Origin: Theocolax elegans
Lineage: Eukaryota > Arthropoda > Insecta > Hymenoptera > Cerocephalidae
Assembly (NCBI GenBank): GCA_026168455.1
Contig: CM047426.1
Location: 87,509,986 to 87,573,985 of the forward strand
Reading direction: 5' to 3'
Length of the DNA stretch: 64,000 nt
Positions 1-13,100 of this stretch are shown here, piece after piece. Below the pieces are notes generated by a model that did not search any database, had not been told where the DNA came from, and saw nothing but the letters and a program-made list of their open reading frames with translations. A program made the translations under genes and the position numbers. The stretch's first letter is position 1, and every line of letters begins with the position of its first letter.

Positions 1-3000
1 AATATATAATCTTTCATATTTTTATGTTTGATTCATTGTAAACGTGAGGTTTAAATTAAAAAAGAAAATTCGATACTTTAATATTGACGGTTGAAACTAT
101 GTAATAAATGAAATTTTTTTGTATTGATTAATATCCAGAATGATTGGACGAGTAAAATTAATTAAAAACACTTTGGAATTGAATCCAATAAACTGATGTG
201 TTATGGTATTCGACTACATATATACATATACACACACGCACAAATTATTCTGGGTTCACATACACGGACATCGATTCGTTTTGCAAGGTTTAGTGTTTCG
301 GATGCAGTTGTGTCATTGCTTTAGTTGATTGAGCTTTATGTACATAAATGTGTTTAATTACAAAGTTTAAAAGAATAATATAAATAAAAATAAACAAAAT
401 ATTTCTTATATTCGCGTTTTATATAGGTAAGTAATATAAATTCGTAATATATCAGTTTAATATGTATCCGATATTCGTGTAATAATTAATTTATTGCCTA
501 CATTGTGTAAAACCAATTGCCTCAATTTTTAAATTGAATGGAACGTCGGTTTATCATAATGTAATTTCATCAATGTTATTTAAGTAATTCCAATATAACA
601 AAACTCCACGAGAATTAAACGGACACTCTGTGGTTAATAGCGAATTGAAGTTTAATCGGTAAAGTTTAAATGGAACAATTTAATAAAAATTTTATTAATT
701 TTTATGATAGGTAAAAGAACAAATTATCAATAGGTATCATCATTTCAAAATTAAGTTCACTTTGGATTGTGTCATTTAGGTATATGTATATAACCTAATA
801 GACAAAAAACCAGAAGTCTGTTTGATAAACGAGTACAACGTCACGCCTCTACAGTGTTTTTGGCATCAAATGAAAAAAAATTCAATCTTCATTAAGAGGA
901 TTGCCAATTACAGATTTCGCTCTTGTATTTTCCTCGAGCACCTCTAAAACTTTTAATAGCGAATATTTTCTATTTCAATTTAATGTTATCCTCTGTAATT
1001 ATTTAACAATATATACGCAGTATATTATTATTATGTCCATGAAGATTACTTTCTACACGTACACCTTCGTCCAAGCATTTATTTATTTAAACTTTTAGTA
1101 CCTGTTACTAGCAGAGTTTCATATAACTTTCAATACCATAAAAGTATTACTCGGTAGAGTAGAATAACAAAAGTCAATTTCTACTTTGCTTCACGTGTTT
1201 GTACAATTCGTATTCTACATTAAGGAATTAATTTGAAACAATAATGTATACCAAAAATTTATCTAAGGAAACAGTGAGCTGTTTATTTAACGAAATTTAT
1301 TTGTTGTAAATAAAAAAAAAAAAATATCTATTTTATCATATGTGTAGTGAATGGAACTTTGAAATACGACATATTAAATCAATTATAGTTATAATAAACA
1401 AATGTTATAAGAAACCACAATAAAGATAAATAATTAGTAATTCCATATCCATGAATCTCAGTCGCTTCAACCCAAATACATAATTATCAACAGGCTCAAA
1501 CTGTCACATGCATACGCTCGATAATTCCCAAAGTTAAGGCAACGTCATTCCGAGAAATTATCCACCGAGTTCTAAATAGTAGTTATCACTCTGAGATCTT
1601 AATGTGTCTTTTCGCACTCGACGAGTAGGTTGACAATCGTTATAGTAAATATATACAGACAAACGTTGAATAATAATTACAAGAATATCGGTTCGAAATA
1701 CGTCGTATTGTCGTCGCGTTATCCTCGTCGAAAAGGGAGAGTTTTGTTATAAATTACCACGTGGTTTTCGTGGGTACGAGCCGACATCGGCCGGTGATCA
1801 CGTACCGTTGCGGTTATTTTGAAGATATCGTGCGAGGCCCATCTACGACTATTCTAAGTGCGGTAGCGCGCAAACGTTGCGAACTATTCTATACTCCGAG
1901 TTTGACCTAGTTATGCTACACCATCAATTTTACACATTTATACAATCTTCGCGATTTTTATTTCAGTATTTTATATTACCAATTTTTATAACTTGTGGGT
2001 TTAATGTTACTTATAACATTATACTATTTTTTGGTATAAAATTTATTTTAACGGGAGGTTGGGCCAAAATTGCAGGGAACTAATATAATTTCTAACCCAA
2101 AAGTGTTGTTTAATATATAGTGACTTAAAAAACTAAATAAAAAAAAAATTTTTTTAAATTATTATTAGGCAAATAATACCGTTGGTAATATTTTCAATTA
2201 AAAAAGAGCATTATTTCCAACTCAAAAATAGTATTGCAATAAAGTTGAAAAATTAGAAATAATTCAGATATATATTGTTTAAACCAAGCACAAAGATCTG
2301 ATGTTCATTTTTCAAAAATTTTCCCCCATTCTATTAAAAATATAAAGAAAATTGTTATTTTAGGATCCGACATCCTCTTAATAAATAATGCATTCAAAAA
2401 TTTTTGTAAATTTTTTTTACATAGTTATAATAAAAAGTATGATTTGTTTCTAGATATTCCCAAGTCTTTTTCTTGATAGCCGAAGTTAATGATATCTAGA
2501 GGGTCGCGCTTCTACTGAGAGGAAATGCAAATATGACCAGCGCTCGGGACACGAACCTCTTATTTTTCTCGGGGCTCCTTATGCATGCTGATCTTTCTAA
2601 AGTCTTGGTTTATACGGAGTCGAGCCATATTTGCATGGGCGGATTTCATCGTGGCTAAAGGAGAAAGAGGATCCTTTTACTCAGTCCATAATTGATTGAA
2701 TATTTTTAAAGTGCAGCTTTAATGCATTAAACGAGATTTGACGAATCATCGATGCGGTTAAAAAATGTTTATTTTATAAATTTACTCGGATAGATTAATA
2801 TTTTATGAGAAACATATTTCCATTGTATGATCAACTTCGATCAATTAAATAATTTTGCTTCAACTGAAAATTTTAATTTAAATTCACAAATTTAGTGTTT
2901 ATTTAATTAGGAGAATATAAAGGTGTTAGTTAATATTTAAAAAAGGTGAATTTAATTTTTATTATATTAATGGAATTAGTATCTTTATAAATTGTATCAG

Positions 3001-6000
3001 ATTACTGGATTACCGTTCAAATTAATATAATAAGTAAGTGAAGAAGGTAGGATACAGACATTAACAAATAAGATATGCATTAAAAGATTTCTGCTTTATT
3101 AATAAATTATCGCATATTCTAAAATTGTGTCTTTTAATGATGTTAAAACATAATTAAAAACATTATTAAGTTTTTCAATCTAAAAGGAAAATCCTACATT
3201 TGATGAAAGAGTAACATCGTTGTAATTAATAGAAGATAGTGAATGTACATATTCAAGTAGATTTGGTTTAAATTTCATCAGACAATCTTACGTATGTGCA
3301 TGTATATACAAACCTGTATGTCTGACGGAATATAAACCAATTCTACTAGAACTCAACGAGTAATACTAATAATTACAATTAATTAATCGATCCTTTAGTA
3401 CATATCGTTAAAATTAAACGTTCATCTGAGATTGAAAATTAAAAAAATAGTGGTTGTAATAAAGCATAGATTTCATAGAGTTGTATTGGTTCGTCTCAAT
3501 TTATAGCATCACACATTTGGTATTCTATAGCAATATACCAAATATAGTCTCGATTATTTGCCTCCGAGTGCACTTTGGAAAGTCTTAAGTCACATATCGC
3601 AACTTGAGATTTGTCGTAACTAAACTTGTCCAGATAAGGGCCTGTCGGTATAGAGTCAGGAACGAGACCTGTATAGTGAGTTTCAAGTATACCTTACTGA
3701 TAGAAACTACGTGCACTCTCCACAGGCCGCTTCGTGTGATAGCATCGGAGTCTACCAAACTTGGGGAGCTTCGGGGCTATCGGTATAGAGGCGAGAGTGA
3801 GTGAACTCTTTAGTCAAATCGGGATCCGGAAATGAAAACTCTACCCTACCACTTCTAAATTAGTTACAGCCAACCGTGGAATCTCTAATTTTCCTATTTT
3901 CAGTCACCTGTTCGAAATGAAAGTGGAATTTTGAACGAGTCTACTTATACCTGCCTCAAATGAACATCCTTCTTTTTGATTACGCGGTCGTTTATCACAT
4001 TCAAAATTTACAGCACATTACGATCGACATAAATACTTTTATATATTTAAGAGTTTAATAATCTAGAAGGATACTTATTAAAACTTTCTCCAATAGAGAT
4101 ATCCTATGAAATACAATAAAAAACAAAAGACTGTGTACTTCCTAACACTCTAGCAAAGTACACGCTCGAATCGAAATTGTGGTCATTTTTAACAATGTCT
4201 CTGCATTGCCGTTTGATTTTACCTTTTGTTCTTACTTTCACAATACAGGAAAAGTTGAAGCGAGAAAGGTTTAGGTGAACGGTCTCCTCCCCGTAAGATC
4301 AACCAGAAGTAACGGTAGCTATAGACAGAGCGAAAGATAGAGAAAGACGGCCTTTTGTTCCGTTCGACTGTCTCTGGATCGGATCAGATTACCGCGCTAC
4401 CTTTCACTAGGGTACAGAAAGTGGATGGTGTACCCAGCCTGATAAAGGATGGGAAAGCAAGACAGTAGTAAGAGAAGAGCAAACGAGAAAGAGAAAGGGA
4501 GATAGAGAGGGAGAGAAAACGGAATGCGGGTTTCGATTGCATCGAATTGCTCAGGTCTATACATCAAGGCTTTTGAGCAGGGTAGTTAGTGAAAGAGATA
4601 GAAGCGGTAAGCTGTCATTACGAATAAAATACTTGTTCTTAGGTAAATACCGTGAGTGAGATAGAATTTTTGAAAATCCTTCAATCCATTCAAGAAATCC
4701 GTATTTTTTGAAACCCAAAGCAAATATGCTTAAGTGGAAACATTGTTCGAGGAATTTCCGCTTAAGATTGGCTTTGTTGGAAAATTTATTCGTTGACTCA
4801 TAAAAACTATTCTAAAGTTTTATTTTACACATTTTTTTTTCCACAATACTTACAAATGTTTCCGAAACAGACTCTAAGCATTTACGTTGCAACACATGTG
4901 AAAAGCAGCAATAAAAGGAAAAACTTTTAAAGAGGGCAAGGGTACACCAAACTTCTAAGAAAAAGAAAAAAAAAATAAGAAAACCAGTAAAATCGAAAAA
5001 CGTGAGAATGAAGAGAAAATGTGAGAAAGTAAGAAGATTATAAGTCGATGTACTTGTAATTTTTATAAAACTACTCAGCAAGTTTCATCGGCTATTGGAA
5101 ATGAAATTTGCGATAAGTTGATAAACAATATTTTAAAAAATAAAAATGATTAAAAATTATTAAACTCCCGTCAGGGTCGCAAGAAGAAATAAATGATAAG
5201 GTCGTAAGGCAATATTGATCGTTTTCTATAGTTTTGATCAAATTGCTCGAAATAATATGTCGCAGGTGTGTTATCAACAAATAATTCACTGTAAGTAATG
5301 AAATAATATATAAAATTGAAGTCGAGTATTATGGGCGGCGGCTCAACTCGGGTGAGTATATCCACTACGTCCAAGGAGAGAAACTAGATGACCTTCTCGA
5401 GTCCAGGAGCAGAAAGGGGAGGTTATAAGAGCCTTCCGAGTCTCGGGATTTCCGGGACGACAGCCCAAAGGCCGAGTGGCTCGGCGGCGCCAGGGATTGG
5501 CCTCATTGATACGTGTACGAAATGTAGGTACTTTGAAACTAACGGGCAAATCGAATTTCTCGGGTTGTTTGAACGGAGAGTATATTTGAAAGAGAGAGAG
5601 AGAGAGAGAGAGAGAAACACAGTGAAATGCTGGATTCACTCGATGACCGCAAGGAGTGGGTCGCGATGAAATTAACCAAATGCTGGACAAAGAAGTTACT
5701 TCGAGCTGCTCCGACGTAAAATCGAAGGAGTTCGCCTTTCTTCGGTGGTGTTAGCCTTTCACTTTTAACGTTGAAGGATATTAATGTCTAGCTTTTCGCG
5801 AGTGCTCGGGAACTATATTAATAACGCTTTAGTTTTCCTCTTTACTTTCTACCAGTCTTTAGAATTTTTAATATTAGAGATATTTTTATTGTAAGGATTT
5901 TAATGGATTATAATCAACGTGATTAAATTGTCTCGTTCGCTTGATTTTTTAAAAAAATTTAATTAAGTGCGTTACAAACAGCGCGCTTCAATTTAACCAT

Positions 6001-6994
6001 TTAATTGTAATTCCATAAACAATTAAACGAATTTATTTTTAGTCCAATTTTTGACGATATTTAGCGACGAAAGCGCATTTAATTATAGATATTTAGTTCA
6101 CAAATGTGTATATAAATATATATGTTTTACTTTCGCAAATTATTCTTGTTTATTTTTATATCCTGCTTATACTATATTAATACTTAAATGCAATTTGGGT
6201 CATTCAATTAAAATCCGAAAAATACGGAACCCGTATATTGATTCTTTTGAGCAATTATTTCGGTGGCAACCTTTATTTTTTATATTGTTGGGCGTTATAA
6301 AAAATACCAAATTTTATTCCGCAATGCAGCTGACGCGTATATGAATATACTACCATGATAAAAATAAAAAAATAACTTGGAAATGGGAAATGGAATACAA
6401 ATGATCTGTAGTAAATTTGGAAAATGAAATTTCATCGAAAAATAGTATGTTATTTTATTTCTGCAAAAGAATAATATACGCTGCGATAACAATATTTTAA
6501 TTATATATTTCTTTTGAAACATTACACAAAATAAGTAATACAATTGCGACAATTCACCTTGAATCTAAAATGTGATGAAATTAAAGATACATCTGTAAAT
6601 TTATAAATATAATAACGTCACTAAAGCATAAAGGGTTAACTCATATTATTATTTCTGTCTGCGTAAATTTAGATAAGATATATTTATATGATTCACGTAC
6701 ATCATTTTTTTGCTTCACACAAAATAAATAATTAAATTTATATCGATGACATAATATGTATGTAGAGTAATTAGGTAATTTTTAAAGATAAACTATTGTT
6801 TCGGAATGCTTATCGATAATTTATGTTCTAGACGTACGAAATTTATAATGCATGAAAGTAAGAAAAAGCCTTTGCATTCCAGTTTATATAAAGCGAAATC
6901 GTCTAACAAGACTCCGTCTCATTTTGCTGTATGCGCAATCTCTTGGATTTCTACGTTTCAAGGCGTAATAAGAGAAAAACGTTTATCAGCTTAC
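1..6994. other. AT-rich noncoding DNA, probable intron of Dpr-like gene
   Basis: No exon could be supported on either strand. The stretch is very AT-rich, with GC-richer islands near 1730-1880, 2460-2680, 3540-3970, 4250-4620 and 5330-5720. An (AG)12 run lies at 5591-5614 in the last. The islands do not contain Ig-like coding sequence in any frame I read. The 3' exons of the Dpr-like gene should lie beyond position 1 or be too short to recognise. Confidence 0.6.
5591..5614. repeat. (AG)12 microsatellite
   Basis: Uninterrupted AG dinucleotide run in a GC-richer island. Confidence 0.95.
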
Positions 6995-7113
6995 CCGTTA
7001 CGAGCAGGTGAATTTTCCTCACCAAGGGAGGATAAGTCGACACTTGGCACTCGTACAATCCGGAATCGAGCGGAATCGCATACTGGATTCTCAGTCTCCA
7101 ATTCGTTGGATAT
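6995..7113 (-). CDS. Exon 6 of Dpr-like gene: end of Ig V domain
   Basis: 119 bp exon, acceptor TTTTTCTAG, donor GTAAGC. It encodes YPTNWRLRIQYAIPLDSGLY, then ECQVSTYPPLVRKIHLLVT, containing the second Ig cysteine (386) in the D.G.YEC motif and the closing G-strand. It ends in phase 1, so at least one further exon must follow to the left. None was recognised before the window edge. Confidence 0.87.
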
Positions 7114-10100
7114 CTAGAAAAATGCATCCGCGATTGTGCGGCGTTACTCAGACTCAAGATTTCTTAGCTTCAGTTAAGAAAATTTCGATCATGCAAAAAA
7201 ATATATTCTGTTGAAAAGTTTGAGGAATATAAGATAGCTCCACCTATTACTAAAAAATTGACTTCGCTAAAAGTGATTCTACTTTAAAACAAAAATTTCG
7301 TAAGTCAATGCTCTTAATTATTTTTTAATACTCAAATATTACAGTTAAAAAATGTTCCAAAATTGATTAAAATCTGAATATTAAAGTATTTTTAATGTTC
7401 CACCACTTGCTACATAATTAAACAATAAAAAAATAACATCAATACTGATATCGAAGACAAATTTAAATTTGAATTACTGAATAACATCAATTATTAAATT
7501 AATAATCGATAAAATCGATAAAAAATACAGATTTTCTGAAAATAAAAAAAAACATAAATCAATACCCGTTTTATGATTTACAAAATGTCTTACCTAAAGT
7601 AAAGACCAATCCTTTGATCAAGATTATAAGCACTACGACCGACAGTGAGAAGGCGAATCAGGTCAGTGCTGCGATAAGACCACGTAACCTGCAAACATAC
7701 AATAAAATTGAAAAAAAGGAAACATCTTAAAAACATCTTCGAGAACATTTCTTTCTTATGAATATATTTTAAAAAACGTTTTTCTCGGCTTTCCGATACA
7801 TTCCCCATTTTAAAATATTCGCGTCTTCTAGAATCAGACTATATGCTGAATTATTGGTAATATTTCATACGCATCGAAGCTCCGCAGACTTTACCATCTC
7901 CGTTTCTATCGACGGAACGAAGCATAGAATCGTAACGTTATATACGTATACATACTTACGCACAAATCTCAGCTGCTTTTATCATTTTCAGAATTTTTGA
8001 TAAATATGCCGATAGCGACGAATCGCATATTCGAATTCTTGAAATACTCGTAAAGTTTTCGAGTGCGAATAAGCTAATTTGAATGGTTTGAATGTTTCAA
8101 ATATGTACCTATTTATATACGCACGAAGAATTGTATATATTCGATGATTATCTCACGATCCTTCATCAATTTAATGCGATTATCAATTGTTCGTGATATT
8201 TCCATGCAGCAAAATAGCATGTTTTAATATTGTTGGGTGTTTGGTGTATCAACATATTTTCTCTTTTGTACGCGTTGAGCTAGAGGAAAAATACCTATTG
8301 TTTTAGAAATTATGGCATACCGTGTAAAATATGACTGTTTTTCTTTTTTTTAATTAGAGAAGGTATTCAATAAATGTCTAGACAATTTAAATTGTCAAAC
8401 AATATTAGAAGTTGGCTGATAACAAATTGTGGACTCAACTTTTGTTTTATCAAATTAGGGGAATTTTCAAAATACATGGAGGTAGTGTAAGAGGTATTGG
8501 TTTTCCTCTGCCGTACTTCTCAGTGCCGAGGATGTACCCGCAGTCTCCTCTATACCCTGTCACATTAGCTTGCTGTCTGAGGTCACGTTTGTACAGTCGA
8601 GGTCTTACGAAAGGGCAGTCACATTCACAAAGAATAATTCAGTAAAAGGATTCTCTTGGAGGGAATAACGATCAAAGTTTGCTGATCTAAGGCCTACAGT
8701 CTCGGATCAACCGAACGAGCTAAAGAATTCAGGTACAAATGGAGTTTACTATTTATTTGAATTCGTTTTATACGTGGATTTTACATCGACATTGATGTTA
8801 CGCTAATCCAATAAATAATATTTGTTACTATATAATGAAAAATAGTATTTGTAATATTGGTCGTACATCGAAAAATACAGAAGTAGGTTAATATAGTGTT
8901 AGGGCATCAACCAATGAAATATATACACATTGGTGTAAAACTACCCATTTTTGTCACACTCATCTATCTTATATCAAGCTTCGAAGCGGACGTATCCAAA
9001 GTCAAACACACATGTGCTTTGTAACGCTACTGATCGATTAACTATACGGAAAAGGAAAAAAATGATTTATCGAAATCGAAGTGGAACGTGAAAAAAGATT
9101 CTGGTGTAGCAGATAAGAGGATCCACTCAATGAAATATAAATAAAAGAGAAAAAAATAAATGAAACAAGAAGGAAGGATAGAGGCAAATGGCTCTTGAGG
9201 TTCTAAGTGCTTTTCACTCTTGTCTCTTCTTTTTCTTTTTCTTATATAGGAACCAATGCTTGGCCAATATTTGTTTGCTCGGAGTGTAATTGATGGTTCC
9301 TTACGGTTGTTTGATCCGGCCAGGCACCGATTGCTCGTGTTCTCCTTACTTTCTTTTTGCCATTTTCTCTCGAGAACGATGAAAAGTTTCGATTGATAAG
9401 AGGACGCGAAGAGTCGGAAATATAGCAAAGACGTTATAAGGGAATTGAAAAACGCTTGTATCAAGTTAAAAATTGAACTATAAAAAATGTCGTTAAAATT
9501 CGAAAATGACCAAGTAATGTATAAGTAGTTTCTGACAAGTGATAAAACATTTTCTTACAGCAATCCATTTTCTGTAATGGATGTAACCTTAAATTTTGTA
9601 CATTAATTTCTTGGTAGAGACATTAATTAATTTTTATTAATATAAGATGTATTAAATAATGTGAATTCAGTGCCGGATTCACGAGAAACATTTTAATACT
9701 AATATATTGTGTTCTTCAACTAGACGGTTTTCTTAGTTATAATTTCCAAAACCGTATTTTCAAGCATGATAATAGATTCTTTAATACTAATGTAAAAAAT
9801 GATCAGTTATACCCGTTGTTTTCGATCTAGCTGTTTACTGGTCCAAAAATATTCAACAATTAAATATAATGAAATTGAAATTTATCAATCATTTGTCTAC
9901 TAATATTTTATTATTATTATACATTATTAATTATTAATATTAATTATTGAGGAAAAAATGTGAGACTTGAAAAAGCTCACAACTTGTTAGTGCAACGAAG
10001 GTGTTAGGTTCGATAAATAATCTTAGCCGATTGATTGCTGGGTTTACAAACACATCACATACTTCCGTCGTTGATTAGCACCGATTAGGGAGCAAAAATA

Positions 10101-13100
10101 ATGTGACATTAAGTAAGATAATAAAGAAAAAATTTAATGAAAATAATATACAATTTGTCGTAATGATATTCAATCGTCATCAAATAAAAAGATAATCAAT
10201 AAAACTATTTCACTAATAAATAATAAATAAATAAACAATCAATAATAATAAATAAACAATCGAATTACATGACATATCTTTAACAAACTATAAGTATTAA
10301 ACGATTTAATCCTAATATACGATACATAGTTAGCGTTATTAATGTCAGTTTAAGAAAACGGAATAGATATGGTATTATCAGATTTAAAGAAACGACAGCT
10401 TATTACCGCAAAACGATTTTTCAAGGAGTTCAACATATCGAACAAATTGGCATGCACGACTATCGGTACGATTCTCATGAGCGCACGTTAGCGCAAGCTC
10501 TTTTGACAGTTGGATCAACGCTCTACCCAGTGATACGTTGCCGTTCATATTTCGTTTCTCACAATCTGCTTTTCCATCCCCTTTTTTACACGACTCCTAG
10601 AATCCAGTTGTTGCGAACACTAGAAACGTCTATATATGCAGTATGCGTCTTTCTTTTTATATTTGCTGCAAGGGAAAACACGGTGACGCAACTTTTTCCT
10701 CTTTGATTTTTCCCAGCTGTATCGGACTCGCTCTTTTTACGATGCTATTGGGGGAAATAGGAAATCGGATTTGTGCTGTAAAAAGGCGATGTGTCAGATT
10801 TAAAGGAAGAAGTTCGTTGTATATATTTTCCTTTTGGGTTCGTTGGTATAACATGATACTGTTGTTTCTTCTTATTTTTACGGTGGGTTTTAATCCTTGA
10901 CGAATTTTAAGACCGCAAGGAGTACTTTTAAACGTGAAACGACTCTACCGAATCTTAAACTAGTAAAAGGTACAACCAAGATTTAAAAGTTGTTACAAGA
11001 TGATACTAATTAAATTTACCAATGGAAATACGAGTATTCTAGCGTTTAGACAATTGAAAATGTTTGGATATTTATATGAATAAGAATTTTGTTCATTTAA
11101 CGCAACGTTGCTACACCACTTCTTTTCTTTATTTATTTTGGATCAAAGAGATAAACTATATTTCGCAATTTATTATACATTTAAGAGGTACTGATAGAAG
11201 AGAGTCATTTATTCAAGTGACCATACATTCCAATTGTCCGTTTTTAGTTTTAAAATATTTACGATTCCGGAGAGTATAGGTAAATGTTTAAAATAAGCAA
11301 AGAAAATTGGTATTCGAAGGATATATTAGTATACTTGACAAGAAAATGTTCCAATGATGTATTATGAAAACAAGTAAAATTAATGTAAAGATTTCGCGTG
11401 TTGATTTACGCGCATAATCTTTTGTTCCTCGTAAATCGGTTACTACAAATTGCAAACGATAATTTTTCGACAAATATTCATGGAGGTATTAAAGTTTAAT
11501 CACCTTAGCAAAATAATCTTGCCCCGCCCAGAATCTTAGCAGGTTTGCCTAGGAAGCTAATATTGAAAACCAATATTTTACAATCGAGACGAGAGAAGAG
11601 AACGAGCTTCTTTATCATGTCTCGTAAATTCCAATAAGCCAGGCCGTTACCTGTCGCTGTGAGAAAAAAGTCACTGAAAAATCTGTCGCGGCCGTCTCGG
11701 GGTGAAAATTATTTCATTTCAGCCGATTGAATGGAAGCGACCCAACAGTAAGAAAGCAAGGAGAGAGTGAGACAAATAAAGGGAATAAGAGGCGCGGTTG
11801 CGCATCCGTAAATACGAAATCCATTGCAATATTGATCGAACCTTTCATAAAGATGCCTATGTAAGTTTTCCTCGAATTGGATTCCCCGCGTGCAATGCTT
11901 CGCACGAGAGAGAACAATTCCGGGGACGCGAGGACACACAATGCCATTCAAAGCCGCCCTAGGGAAAAGTGCGGGAGTACGTGTACATCCTACCCAGTCC
12001 TCGAGTTTCCAAGATGGCGTCGAAGAACCTTGCGGTCTCAATGAAATAAGGTTCTTCTATTCTTGAAACTTGAAAATGCATTTCTTAGATTATTCCGTAA
12101 TTTTTTACTTATTTCCATTTCGAATTGAATCGATGCTATTATTTTAAATTATTTTCATCTTAATTTTCTATTCAATATTTTACGTAATTTTTAATTTTTT
12201 TTCACATTTTTACCTTTATATGCACTTATAAATGTTTCAACTGTTAGAACATAATTTTAGACTTACCGAGAGAGTTTTGTAACTTCGAGACATCGGTACG
12301 GTAGAAACTTTAGTATGTGGTTTCTAATATTGAAATTTTATAAAAATGTAAAACTATACGTTCGTGGTCAATATTTCCAATAAATCGTATATTAATAAGA
12401 ATTAATTAATTTACTAATTTTGAAACTAAAATATCGAGTTAAAAAAAAGGAAAACACACAGAGATTAATCCATTTTTAAAAACGAATTACATTAACGTTT
12501 TCCTTTAGCATGTTACATATATATATATATATATATTTCGGTAAAACAATTAATTCAATGTCTAAATTTAATTTAAATCACAGCGCTCTAACTTTTCATG
12601 CTTAAAGTAACACTTCCCGTTCAACCAGTAACTAAGTACCGAAACTGCAAAACTTTTCTACTTAGGTCATTGGGCCATAATAATGCACCATTTGATCTTC
12701 AGGATTACATCCTCTTATTCATTGCGTTCCATTTCGATCTATAGATAGCCCGAAAAAGCGTCTGTGGATGCAGCTGATGAAATACGTCCTTCTAAGCGAC
12801 TCTCTCGCGCGTTTCTTTTATTTTCTACAAAATTTTTGTTCCTGCATCAGTCAAAGTTTCGAGGCAAGCGAATTTTGTGAAAGAGTATGTTTTTGAAAGG
12901 GGTGAATTACTCGGAGTGCTATTGAAAACGATTCGATCGCCGAATAAGAAAGAAGTCGTTTTTAAACTTTCTCGCCTTGCCTTTGGACACTGATTGCCTT
13001 GACGAAATTTGATGGCTTACGAGTAAAATGCATTAACTTAATTGGAAATTATGTAAATTTATATAGTTTAAAGTTTGAGAAGGTACTATTTTTATCTGCA

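Noticed and set aside
3604..3804. Plus-strand 66-codon frame in an island at 3.6 kb
   Set aside because: No domain or splice partner; possibly decayed repeat DNA.
5343..5690. Overlapping open frames on both strands around the (AG)12 run
   Set aside because: Openness comes from the dinucleotide repeat and GC content; no protein features.
8455..8642. Minus-strand open frame, Cys-rich at its start, about 60 codons, in a GC-richer island between Dpr-like exons
   Set aside because: No ATG, no convincing acceptor or donor at its edges, the plus strand is open too, and no family was recognised; probably GC-driven chance.
9042..9464. 140-codon minus-strand ORF
   Set aside because: It is an A/T-run driven Phe/Ser/Leu-rich frame with Lys/Arg tracts and no motif; sits in a Dpr-like intron.
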